Part shown: positions 1 to 7,172 of the stretch, piece after piece
Layout: every line of letters begins with the position of its first letter
Numbering within the stretch: the stretch's first letter is position 1
Assembly (NCBI GenBank): GCA_045627385.1
Contig: JAZQNO010000019.1
Coordinates: forward strand, 1 to 18,131
Origin: UBA1757 sp045627385
Lineage (GTDB): Bacteria > Bacteroidota > Bacteroidia > Bacteroidales > UBA1402
Direction of reading: 5' to 3'
DNA: 18,131 nucleotides
The notes under the pieces: generated by a model
Told to the model about the DNA's origin: nothing
Databases searched by the model: none
The model's input: only the letters and a program-made list of their open reading frames with translations
Position numbers and translations under genes: made by a program

Positions 1-348
1 CCTTCGCTCGGGGCTCACGCCTCCAAGAGGGAGATACAGCAGTTCCTGACCTGGTTCACGAACATGTTTGTGGAAGAGGTGACATACAACATCCGTTTCC
101 TTACCGAACGGGGTGACAACGTATGGTGGTTCGATGGAGAGCGGATAAAGTTCCGCAGCGATTCCACAAGCAAGATTCTCAACCTCATATATGAGACTCC
201 GGACATCACCACCAAGCGCCTTTCTGACGAGGTAGGAATCAATATGGCTGCTGTCAACAAGCACCTGAAACAGCTGACAGACAAGGGCTACATCCAGCGT
301 GTCGCGAAAGACGGCACCTGGCGTCTTGTCATCACCCCTTCGGTGTAA
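1..348 (+). CDS. Winged-helix protein, C-terminal part (gene begins before the window)
   Basis: The frame is open from base 1, so this is the 3' end of a longer gene. The visible 115 residues end with a winged helix-turn-helix: helix 'TSKILNLIYE', then 'ITTKRLSDEVGIN', the recognition-helix-like 'AAVNKHLKQLTDKGYI', and a beta wing around 'KDGTWRLVI'. Such a domain probably binds DNA. Similar wHTH tails close many Schlafen-AlbA_2/RecG-like ATP-binding proteins of Bacteroidales, and a member of that family lies at 2177-3955, so this may be a second one. That is inference, because the catalytic part is outside the window. An internal ATG at 64 is not a convincing start, since the coding frame continues upstream of it. 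The gene stops at 346-348, shortly before a truncated hydrolase fragment, so the junction may be a recombination boundary. Confidence 0.6.
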   Translation, partial: PSLGAHASKREIQQFLTWFTNMFVEEVTYNIRFLTERGDNVWWFDGERIKFRSDSTSKILNLIYETPDITTKRLSDEVGINMAAVNKHLKQLTDKGYIQRVAKDGTWRLVITPSV

Positions 349-385
349 GGTAGCACATTATGCGAGTGACTATTATTACAATTTG

Positions 386-589
386 GATGTGATTATTTCA
401 GTTGGTTATGTGCAGTTGCTCTATACGGGTGACGCCTATATCCCGGGAGTTAAGGTGGTGACCACCTTTCCCCGCAGCAACAGGCGGCAGGCTGCTGAAT
501 CGCTTGCAAGGCTCCAGCAGCTTGAGGCATCGGGGCTGAAGGTTGTGGCTGGACATTGGGCCGGAGAATCGAGTATGCGGGAAAAGTGA
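386..589 (+). pseudogene. Remnant of an MBL-fold metallo-hydrolase (C-terminal fragment)
   Basis: The open frame contains 'LLYTGDAYIPGVKVV', the metal-bridging-Asp region of metallo-beta-lactamase-fold hydrolases (GD; Asp codon at 431-433). It is followed about 40 residues later by 'LKVVAGHW', resembling the terminal metal-ligand His. Between them is a helix 'RRQAAESLARLQQLEASG' as usual in the fold. The N-terminal HxHxDH half is absent; upstream lies an unrelated gene ending at 348. No convincing start codon exists: the only in-frame ATG (299) is inside the preceding gene, and a GTG at 410 would begin mid-fold. I read it as a decayed 3' fragment left by an insertion or deletion. Seen: the motifs and the missing half. 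Inferred: the loss event. A translated small protein cannot be excluded. Confidence 0.5.
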
Positions 590-620
590 TATGAAGTGTG
601 AAAGAAAATAGATAAGACAG

Positions 621-2141
621 ATGAAGAAACAAACCATAACAGGCTATTTGGCGGCGCTGACGTTTCTGCTGGCAGCAGTGGCGCTGCAACTGTATTTCAA
701 CAAGGACTACTACTTTGCCATGAACCGGGCCAAGTGTAGTTTCACCATGATTGTGCTGATGGGCGCCGTGCTGACGGCTCTGGTGAGGCCCATCGAGCGC
801 ATCTGGACCCGGCAGGAAAAGCAGAAGATGACGCTGCTCGACTGGAGTGTGCTGGCCTTCGGCTGCTTTTCGCTGGTGACTTGCTGCTTGTCGAAGTATA
901 TCGACCTGACCTTCATCGGCAGCAAAGGCATGTTTGTGGGTGCCTTTTCGTATTTCACAGGCATGCTGGTCTACTTTGTGGTATCGCGCAATCTGATGCC
1001 GAAAAAGTGGCTGGTGTGGACCCTGACCGCGGGCTGGGCTCTGATTTTCGGCTGGACGCTGCTGAACCAGTGCGGGGTGGATTTCTTTGGAATGCATAAC
1101 GGAATAAAGCCTGGTGATGCAATTGTTTATGTGTCATCTTTGGGCAATGTGAATTCGGCCAGTGTGGCCTTTGCAGCCCTTGTGCCGTTTGTGGTGCTGC
1201 TTTCCGTTTTTGGGGCAGATTTCATGAACCGCCGGCTGATGCTGGCCGTGAGTCTGCTCGGCCTGATGGCCTCCTATACTTTGGGCAGTGAGGGCGTGCT
1301 GATCGGTCTGCTTGCCATGATGCCTTTTGTGGTGGTGGCTGCGCTGTCGGGGCCTGAAAAGACGGGCAGGGCCCTGAAGTGGCTGCTTCTGCTGGGTCTG
1401 TCGGTGATGCTGTACCACATCCTGTGTCTGGGTCACATAGCCAAAGGCACTTCGGGCCTGGCCTACACGCTGGCCAACTATGGCTTGGGCGAAATGCTTA
1501 CGGCGCTGACGCTGATTCTAATCTTGTTCTATCTGAAGAGCCACAGCGCTCTGAGAAGCGACGAGAAGGCGGTGCGGAAGATTCGCCAGGCTGTGGCTTG
1601 GACCTGTGCGGCTGTATTGGTCGGCTTTGTGGCCTTTTCGGTGGCCAAGTCGTTCCACGATCCCAATTATGCCAGCACCCGTGGCGCCATCTGGAAGGGC
1701 AATATCTGGACCTTCCGGCTGTACAAACCCATTGAAATGGTCTTCGGCCAGGGCTCGGGCATGTTTGCCAAGAATGCCACGCTGGCTCATACCATGCTTA
1801 TGGGCGAAGAAAAGTCGACCGTCACTTTCGCCACCAGCCACGACATTCTGCTGCAGGCGCTGATGTCGAACGGCATTGTGGGCCTGCTCTGCTTGCTCAC
1901 GGGCCTGTTTGCCCTGCTGCGCGACTGGTTTCGCGACCTGCGTCCGCTGGTGCTGCGTCCGGCTTCGGAGGCCCAGCCCACCTTCGAGGAGGTGATCCGC
2001 GTGGCCAGCTTTGTGGCCATCATGGGATTCTTCGGCGCCAGTCTGGTGGAGAGCACCTATCCCCACACCACCATCCTTCTCTTCGCCCTGCTCGCCCTCT
2101 ACCGTAGCAGCTACTTCGTGCCCCGCAAGAAGAAACTGTAG
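621..2141 (+). CDS. O-antigen ligase / polymerase-like (Wzy/WaaL) membrane protein
   Basis: This is a 506-residue polytopic inner-membrane protein with about a dozen hydrophobic segments, beginning at residues 7-27 and ending near 480-495. The C-terminal part has the O-antigen ligase/polymerase (Wzy_C) pattern. A periplasmic stretch around residues 351-375 reads 'TRGAIWKGNIWTF' and 'VFGQGSGMF', followed near residue 406 by 'SHDILLQALMSNGIVGLL'. The last matches the family's 'HN.yLq.l...GiiGl' element. Family members join or polymerise lipid-linked glycans on the periplasmic face. The start ATG at 621 follows an A-rich stretch with no clear Shine-Dalgarno, which is common in Bacteroidota. It comes before the aminotransferase/CapK/NRPS genes with an AlbA_2 gene in between, which suggests it handles the glycan they modify. 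Whether it acts as ligase or polymerase cannot be told from sequence. Confidence 0.75.
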   Translation: MKKQTITGYLAALTFLLAAVALQLYFNKDYYFAMNRAKCSFTMIVLMGAVLTALVRPIERIWTRQEKQKMTLLDWSVLAFGCFSLVTCCLSKYIDLTFIGSKGMFVGAFSYFTGMLVYFVVSRNLMPKKWLVWTLTAGWALIFGWTLLNQCGVDFFGMHNGIKPGDAIVYVSSLGNVNSASVAFAALVPFVVLLSVFGADFMNRRLMLAVSLLGLMASYTLGSEGVLIGLLAMMPFVVVAALSGPEKTGRALKWLLLLGLSVMLYHILCLGHIAKGTSGLAYTLANYGLGEMLTALTLILILFYLKSHSALRSDEKAVRKIRQAVAWTCAAVLVGFVAFSVAKSFHDPNYASTRGAIWKGNIWTFRLYKPIEMVFGQGSGMFAKNATLAHTMLMGEEKSTVTFATSHDILLQALMSNGIVGLLCLLTGLFALLRDWFRDLRPLVLRPASEAQPTFEEVIRVASFVAIMGFFGASLVESTYPHTTILLFALLALYRSSYFVPRKKKL

Positions 2142-2150
2142 TAAAATTTG

Positions 2151-2158
2151 TACCTTTG
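2151..2158 (+). promoter_or_regulatory. Possible Bacteroidetes -7 element before the AlbA_2 gene
   Basis: TACCTTTG matches the Bacteroidetes -7 consensus TAnnTTTG exactly. No TTG/TTTG element is present at the expected 19-21 bp upstream, so support is partial. If used, transcription would start around 2165, giving a very short leader before the ATG at 2177. It would let the AlbA_2 gene and those behind it be transcribed separately from the membrane protein. Confidence 0.35.
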
Positions 2159-2176
2159 ACTGACATGGAATATGCA

Positions 2177-3955
2177 ATGACATACGAAGAGCTCAAGCAT
2201 GTACTTAAGTCCTCAGAGACAGTTGAGGTGGAGTTTAAGACTGCCAGAGGCGGCCTTCCCGGATCGCTATGGGAGACGTATTCGTCTTTCGGAAATACCC
2301 AGGGCGGGCAGATTGTTTTAGGCGTAAAGCAAAAGGGATATAGATTTGTCCTGGATGGATTGTCTCGGGATATTGTATTGGATTATAAAAAACAGCTTTT
2401 TGACTGTTTGAATAACCGCCAAAAGGCATCCGTGAATATTCTCAAAGATGAATATGTGCAGGAACTTGAGACAAAAGAAGGTTGGGTGTTGATTGTGGAT
2501 GTTCCTAAGGCGGACTTGAAATTACGCCCTATATATATCAATAATAATCCGGATGAAGTATACAAACGCGACCATGAGGGTGATTATAAATGTACCCCGG
2601 ATGAAGTCAGGCGTATGTATGCGGAAGCTAATATCTATGAGATGCCTCAAGATGCCAGAATACTGCAAGGGTTCTGTTATGAAGAGGATATAGATGAGGA
2701 GTCTTTTCGGGAATACAGACAGTTGTTTGCAAATCTCCAGCCTACGCATCCATGGGCTTCATTGGCCCCCAAAGAATTGATGCGTAAGTTGGGCGGTATT
2801 CGCAAAGATAGAAAATCTGGTGTAGAAGGGCTTACCTTAGCCGGTATGTTGATGTTTGGCAAAGTGTCAAGCATTCAGGACGTGGATTGTTGTCCGGCTT
2901 ATTTCCCGGATTATCGTGAGTATATGAGTCAGGATCCCGATGTGCGCTGGACCAATAGGATTTGTCCTGATGGCCGTTGGGAGTGCAATCTGTTCCAGTT
3001 CTATCGGCGGGTATACAACAGGTTATCGGAACTGCTGCCTAAACCATTCGCATTGAAAGATGGTATCAGAGTGGAGGAATCACCTCTGCATGTATCTTTG
3101 CGTGAAGCATTTGTAAATGCACTGATTCATTGTGATTATACGATGAATGCCAATGTAGTGATAGCCAACTACAAAAATAAGTTTGTATTTTCTAACCCTG
3201 GTTGCATGCTGGTAACTTTGAATCAGTATTTCCATGGTGGTGACAGTGTGTGCAGGAATAAGAGTCTACAGCAGATGTTCATGCTTATAGGTTCGGCCGA
3301 GAAGGCAGGCAGTGGCGCAGATAAAATCTGGTCTGGATGGAAGCAGGGTAATTTCAGGAATCCTTCCATTGAGGAAACTGATGGAAAGGTCACTTTGGAA
3401 ATGCCTTTGGTCAGTATCCTTTCAGATGATGTTATTGCAGAACTGGTTCATGTATTTGGTGATAATATTAAAGCCATTTCACATGAAAAATTGCTAGTGC
3501 TTGCAGCGTGTGTGAGTGATGGCTATGTGTCTAATTATCGCCTTCAGTTTGTGCTGGACCGTCATCCTGTTGAGATTACTCAATTGCTGAAGGAACTATG
3601 TGAGGAGGGCTTATTGAAGGCAAGCGGTATTGGCAAGGGGACGAAGTATAAACTTAATGTTGCTAGCAAGGTTCCCGAAAATGTTGCTAGCAAGGTTTCA
3701 GAAAATGTTGCTAGCAAGGTTTCGTCTGGAAGAAACATCTCAAATCGTACCCTTCAGCTCTATCGTTCCATTCAGGCAACTTGTACTGACTTTATGCCTT
3801 TGATGGAGATTGCTCCGAAGGTGAACCGCCAATTGAGATATTTGAAGAATACTGTTATTCCGGATATGGTAGCAAAGGGGTTGTTGGAGAGAAAGTATCC
3901 AAATATCCCAAATCATCCGGATCAACAATACAGGTGTGTGAAAATTGAAGAATAA
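2177..3955 (+). CDS. Schlafen AlbA_2 / RecG-like ATP-binding regulator
   Basis: This is a cytoplasmic protein of about 592 residues. The N-terminal AlbA_2 (Schlafen-type) domain shows 'SETVEVEFKTA', then 'FGNTQGGQIVLGVKQ' (residues about 12-55). The middle has the RecG-like ATP-binding domain: 'LREAFVNALIHCDY' from about residue 308 and 'KAGSGADKIW' near 378. The C-terminus is winged-helix-like. Family members are often annotated 'ATP-binding protein' or 'putative DNA-binding'; roles are poorly defined and some belong to accessory or defence islands. Starts at 2156 (TTG) and 2165 (ATG) are possible; I prefer 2177 because homologous N-termini begin 'M.yEEL...ESETVEFK'. Its sequence is visibly more A/T-rich than both neighbours, suggesting separate ancestry. 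It stops 5 bp before the aminotransferase start. A three-copy repeat lies between the ATPase-like part and the tail. Confidence 0.8.
   Translation: MTYEELKHVLKSSETVEVEFKTARGGLPGSLWETYSSFGNTQGGQIVLGVKQKGYRFVLDGLSRDIVLDYKKQLFDCLNNRQKASVNILKDEYVQELETKEGWVLIVDVPKADLKLRPIYINNNPDEVYKRDHEGDYKCTPDEVRRMYAEANIYEMPQDARILQGFCYEEDIDEESFREYRQLFANLQPTHPWASLAPKELMRKLGGIRKDRKSGVEGLTLAGMLMFGKVSSIQDVDCCPAYFPDYREYMSQDPDVRWTNRICPDGRWECNLFQFYRRVYNRLSELLPKPFALKDGIRVEESPLHVSLREAFVNALIHCDYTMNANVVIANYKNKFVFSNPGCMLVTLNQYFHGGDSVCRNKSLQQMFMLIGSAEKAGSGADKIWSGWKQGNFRNPSIEETDGKVTLEMPLVSILSDDVIAELVHVFGDNIKAISHEKLLVLAACVSDGYVSNYRLQFVLDRHPVEITQLLKELCEEGLLKASGIGKGTKYKLNVASKVPENVASKVSENVASKVSSGRNISNRTLQLYRSIQATCTDFMPLMEIAPKVNRQLRYLKNTVIPDMVAKGLLERKYPNIPNHPDQQYRCVKIEE
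3659..3730 (+). repeat. 24-bp in-frame tandem repeat, 3 copies
   Basis: Three 24-bp units start at 3659, 3683 and 3707, each beginning GTTGCTAGCAAGGTT, and encode VASKVxEN-type octapeptides. They lie in the linker between the RecG-like core and the C-terminal winged helix. The first 15 bp are identical in all three units and later bases vary, which fits recent duplication. Comparable K/V/E-rich linkers are known in this family. Confidence 0.9.
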
Positions 3956-3960
3956 ATAAT

Positions 3961-5265
3961 ATGTCTGAAGAACGTAAAACGATTTACCTGTGTCTGGCGC
4001 ATATGAGTCAGTCGGGTATGGAACAGAAATATGTGAAGGAGGCTTTCGACACCAACTGGGTGGTGCCGCTGGGGCCCAATGTGAACGGTTTTGAAAAAGA
4101 CCTGGAGGCCTTTGTAGGGCAGGGCAAGCGTGTGGTGGCTCTGAGTGCCGGCACGGCGGCGGTGCATCTGGCCCTGATTGCCTGCGGCGTGAAGCCGGGC
4201 GATGAAGTCTGCGTGCAGTCGTTCACCTTCTGCGCATCGAGCCATCCTATCACCTATCTAGGCGCGAAGCCGGTGTTCATCGACTCGGAGCCCGAGACTT
4301 GGAACATGGATCCCGAGCTGCTGGAGAAGGCCATCGTGGACCGTTTCCAAAAGACGGGCCGCTATCCGAAGGCCATTGTGCCGGTGGCGCTGTATGGCAT
4401 GCCTTACCGCATCGACCGCATCATGGCCATTGCCGACAAGTACGGCATTCCGGTGGTGGAGGACGCGGCCGAGGGTTTCGGCTCGAAGTTCGACGGCCAG
4501 GTGCTGGGCACTTTCGGCAAGTACGGGGTGCTGAGTTTCAACGGCAACAAGATGATTACGACCAGCGGAGGCGGCGCTCTGGTGACGCCTGGCGACGCCG
4601 ACTGGCAGGAGGTGATGATGTATGCCACGCAGTACCGCGAGAGCTATCCGTATTATCAGCACGAGAAGATTGGTTACAACTACCGTATGAGCAATATCTG
4701 CGCGGGCATCGGACGCGGCCAGATGACGGTGGCCGACGAGCATATCGCGCATCACAGGCATGTGCAGCAGCTGTATGAAGAACTGCTGGCCGGCGTGCCT
4801 GGCGTGAAGGTGCATTCGCAGCCTGCCGATCCGCGCTACGACAGCAACTATTGGCTGTGTACGGTGACGCTGGACGTGTCGCTGCGGGTGAAGGGCCAGG
4901 AGAATGCCTACAAGGAGGTGATAAAGTCTGCCGTGGGCGGTGCCGCGGGTGTAATCCACGTGGCTGACAGCGCTGTGACGGACTGCCAGCCCAACGACAA
5001 TGTGGAGGCGCTGCGGGTGTTCATGCTGGCCAGGAAGATCGAGGCCCGGCCGGTGTGGAAGCCGATGCACCGCCAGCCGGTCTATTGCCGCGAGGCGGTG
5101 GAGGTGGCTCCCGGCATCTGGGAGGGCCCTGCCATGTCGGCCTATGTGAACGGTGTTTCGGAGAGCATTTTCAAGGTGGGCATGTGTCTCCCCGCCGGTC
5201 CCTATGTCTCCGACGAGGATGTGCGCTACATCGTGGACTGCCTCAAGGAAGCGATCGTGGACTAG
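3961..5265 (+). CDS. DegT/DnrJ/EryC1-family PLP-dependent sugar aminotransferase
   Basis: This 434-residue protein has the layout of nucleotide-sugar aminotransferases. The N-terminal half has 'VALSAGTAAVHLAL' (PLP phosphate region), 'VCVQSFTFCASSHP' and 'VVEDAAEGFGS' (Asp contacting the PLP ring nitrogen). The Schiff-base lysine lies in 'SFNGNKMITTSGGG' (Lys197). These enzymes move an amino group, usually from glutamate, to a keto-sugar nucleotide; PglE, which makes UDP-4-amino-sugars, is a relative. The substrate cannot be read from the sequence. It is slightly longer than the usual 370-400 residues. An Ala/Val-rich stretch around residues 315-345 precedes the 'RPVWKPMHRQPVY' motif of the family. 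The gene starts 5 bp after the AlbA_2 stop and ends 9 bp before the CapK-like gene, so it is probably co-transcribed downstream. An N-acyltransferase two genes later fits an amino-sugar pathway. Confidence 0.9.
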   Translation: MSEERKTIYLCLAHMSQSGMEQKYVKEAFDTNWVVPLGPNVNGFEKDLEAFVGQGKRVVALSAGTAAVHLALIACGVKPGDEVCVQSFTFCASSHPITYLGAKPVFIDSEPETWNMDPELLEKAIVDRFQKTGRYPKAIVPVALYGMPYRIDRIMAIADKYGIPVVEDAAEGFGSKFDGQVLGTFGKYGVLSFNGNKMITTSGGGALVTPGDADWQEVMMYATQYRESYPYYQHEKIGYNYRMSNICAGIGRGQMTVADEHIAHHRHVQQLYEELLAGVPGVKVHSQPADPRYDSNYWLCTVTLDVSLRVKGQENAYKEVIKSAVGGAAGVIHVADSAVTDCQPNDNVEALRVFMLARKIEARPVWKPMHRQPVYCREAVEVAPGIWEGPAMSAYVNGVSESIFKVGMCLPAGPYVSDEDVRYIVDCLKEAIVD

Positions 5266-5274
5266 CTGTCTGTC

Positions 5275-6552
5275 ATGCTGGCAAGAATCAGATTTCTTTT
5301 CAAGGCGGCGGTCGAGTACCGGGATATCCGGCGCATCTGGCGGCATCCGGCGCGGTTTGAACGGCTCAGACGGGCCAGAATTTCCGCCATGCTGGATTTC
5401 GCCAGGGCCAACACGCGGTTCTACTCGTCGATGGAGGGGAGCGATATCAGCGGATTCCCGGTGGTGGACAGGTATGTGATGAGGCCTGCCATCGATGATT
5501 TCCGGGCCGGCAATTGGCAGGAGGGGGTGCACACCAATATCACCAGCGGCTCCACCGGTACGCCTTTCCGCTCTTATCAGGATGATGTCAGCTATCTGCG
5601 TCGCGCCCTGACGGTGAAGAATACCTTCTGGTCGCTGGGCTATGGGCTCACCAGACCGACGCTTGTGATCAATGTAGGCGATGTGCCTGCCTGGAAGGAC
5701 GAGGAGTTTCGGTATAACCGCCGGTTTTTCTCCTGGTCGGTCATGGTCAGAACCTTCGACGACAAGACCTTCCGGCGGATTGTGGATTTTGTGAAGGAGA
5801 AGCACATCCATGTGGTGAGAGGATACTTCTCTGTGATTGAATACTTTACTGAGTTTCTGGCCCGGACGGGCACGGATGCCGGTCCGGTTTCGCTGTTCAT
5901 CTCCATGGGAGAGCTGCTCACTGAGCCGGTGCGATTGAGGATTGTCGAGGGTCTGCACAGACATGTCGTGTCGATCTACGGACTGGAGGAGGTCGGCATC
6001 ATCGGCCAGTCGGAACTGGATGGCGCCGGCGATCTGATCCGCCTGAACAAGACGAACTGTCTGGTCGAACTGTTGGGGCTCGACAATGACCTGCCCGTGG
6101 AAAACGGGCAGCCCGGAAGGGTGGTGGTGACGGATTTTACCAACAGGGCCATGCCTTTTGTCCGCTACGACATCGGCGACCTGGCTGTCTGCCGCGAGTC
6201 GCTGCCTTCCGGAGAACCGCTGGTGATTCAGCTGCTTGAGTGCCGGAAAACAGATATGATATACACCACTTCGGGCGACTGTCTGCCGATGGTGATTCCC
6301 TTTTCGGTGTGGACGTTTCCTTCTGTCCGTCAGGTGCAGTTTGTCCAGACGGGTTTGAAGCGATACAGATTGAATGTCAATGCCGACAAGACGGTTGACC
6401 GGGAGGCTCTGGCGGGTTTGATCAGAGACCGGGTGGGCCAGGATGCCGAGCTTGAGATTTGTCTGGTGGAAGATATACCTGTGATGAGATCGGGCAAGCG
6501 CAGGATGGTCATCCAGGAATGCGAGGTTTACTTGAAAAATCGGAAGCAATGA
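5275..6552 (+). CDS. CapK/PaaK-like AMP-forming acyl ligase (first copy)
   Basis: This is a 425-residue adenylate-forming enzyme related to phenylacetate-CoA ligase and to proteins annotated CapK in capsule loci. Visible elements are the P-loop 'TSGSTGTPF' (from residue 90), 'YGLEEVGIIGQ' (from Tyr235), 'RYDIGDLAV' (from Arg297) and a C-terminal 'SGKRRMVIQ' with the expected lysine (Lys408). The family activates a carboxylic acid with ATP and passes the acyl group to CoA or another acceptor; here neither acid nor acceptor is known. It lies 9 bp after the aminotransferase and its stop overlaps the next start (ATGA, 6549-6552), which implies translational coupling. A paralogue sits at 10228-11640, beyond the NRPS-like gene. 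It is the cleaner of the two copies: the C-terminal domain has no repeat insert. Antisense long frames over this gene are composition artefacts. Confidence 0.88.
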   Translation: MLARIRFLFKAAVEYRDIRRIWRHPARFERLRRARISAMLDFARANTRFYSSMEGSDISGFPVVDRYVMRPAIDDFRAGNWQEGVHTNITSGSTGTPFRSYQDDVSYLRRALTVKNTFWSLGYGLTRPTLVINVGDVPAWKDEEFRYNRRFFSWSVMVRTFDDKTFRRIVDFVKEKHIHVVRGYFSVIEYFTEFLARTGTDAGPVSLFISMGELLTEPVRLRIVEGLHRHVVSIYGLEEVGIIGQSELDGAGDLIRLNKTNCLVELLGLDNDLPVENGQPGRVVVTDFTNRAMPFVRYDIGDLAVCRESLPSGEPLVIQLLECRKTDMIYTTSGDCLPMVIPFSVWTFPSVRQVQFVQTGLKRYRLNVNADKTVDREALAGLIRDRVGQDAELEICLVEDIPVMRSGKRRMVIQECEVYLKNRKQ

Positions 6553-7172
6553 GCGAAAAGATATATCTCTATGGTGCGGGCGGACACGCGAAGGTGGTGA
6601 AAGATGCCATTGAACTGAGTGGTGGCAACGTGGGCGCCTTTGTAGATGACAATCCCGACCGGCAGTCGCACATGGGGCTGCCTGTGTTGCATTCGGCCGA
6701 GGGGCTCAGCCCGCTGATAGTGGCCATCGGGTCCAACGTCGACCGCAAACGGATTGCCGGGAGCCTTCGGAGCGGGCCGCATTCTTGCGAGTTTGCCACG
6801 GCGATACATCCTTCGGCGATTGTGTCGCCGAGCGCGGTCATCGGGGAGGGCAGTGTGATCATGCCCGGTGCCATTGTCAATGCCGATGCACGCATTGGCC
6901 GGCATTGCATAGTCAATACGGGGGCATCGGTCGGCCACGACTGCTGCGTGGGCGATTATTGCCATGTGGCTCCCCATGCCACTCTGTGTGGCGGTGTCCG
7001 TCTGGGCGAAGGTGTCTGGGTGGGTGCTGCCGCGGTGGTGAATCAGACAATTGAAATCGGCGACTGGGCTGTCGTGGGCTCGGGTTCGGCCGTGATTGAT
7101 AATGTGGAAGCAGGTGCCACTGTGGTAGGTGTGCCTGCCGGAAAAGTATGTCGTTTCTTCAGAAAATCATAG
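6549..7172 (+). CDS. NeuD/PglD-family hexapeptide acyltransferase
   Basis: This is a 207-residue sugar O/N-acyltransferase. The N-terminal small alpha/beta domain begins 'IYLYGAGGHAKVV', the nucleotide-sugar-binding glycine-rich motif, then 'AFVDDNPDR'. A left-handed beta-helix of hexapeptide repeats follows ('IHPSAIVSPSAVIGEGSVI', then 'NTGASVGHDCCVGDYCHVAPHA'). His130 in 'VGHD' matches the catalytic His of PglD-type enzymes, which transfer acetyl from acetyl-CoA to a UDP-4-amino-sugar. With a DegT aminotransferase upstream, a 4-acylamido-sugar pathway is a reasonable inference; sialic-acid-type O-acetylation is the alternative. I chose the ATG at 6549, which overlaps the previous stop. A longer in-frame ATG at 6459 would add an unrelated 30-residue head lying inside the CapK-like gene. 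The 3' end overlaps the NRPS-like gene by 25 bp. Confidence 0.88.
   Translation: MSEKIYLYGAGGHAKVVKDAIELSGGNVGAFVDDNPDRQSHMGLPVLHSAEGLSPLIVAIGSNVDRKRIAGSLRSGPHSCEFATAIHPSAIVSPSAVIGEGSVIMPGAIVNADARIGRHCIVNTGASVGHDCCVGDYCHVAPHATLCGGVRLGEGVWVGAAAVVNQTIEIGDWAVVGSGSAVIDNVEAGATVVGVPAGKVCRFFRKS

Noticed and set aside
6459..6548. Upstream in-frame start for the acyltransferase
   Set aside because: The extra 30 residues lie within the CapK-like gene and do not match the family, which begins right at the GAGGHAKVV fold; ATG 6549 couples to the preceding stop.
4258..6549. 763-residue minus-strand frame opposite the aminotransferase and CapK genes
   Set aside because: Its His/Arg-rich composition is the usual antisense shadow of G+C-rich coding sequence, and both + strand genes have clear family motifs.
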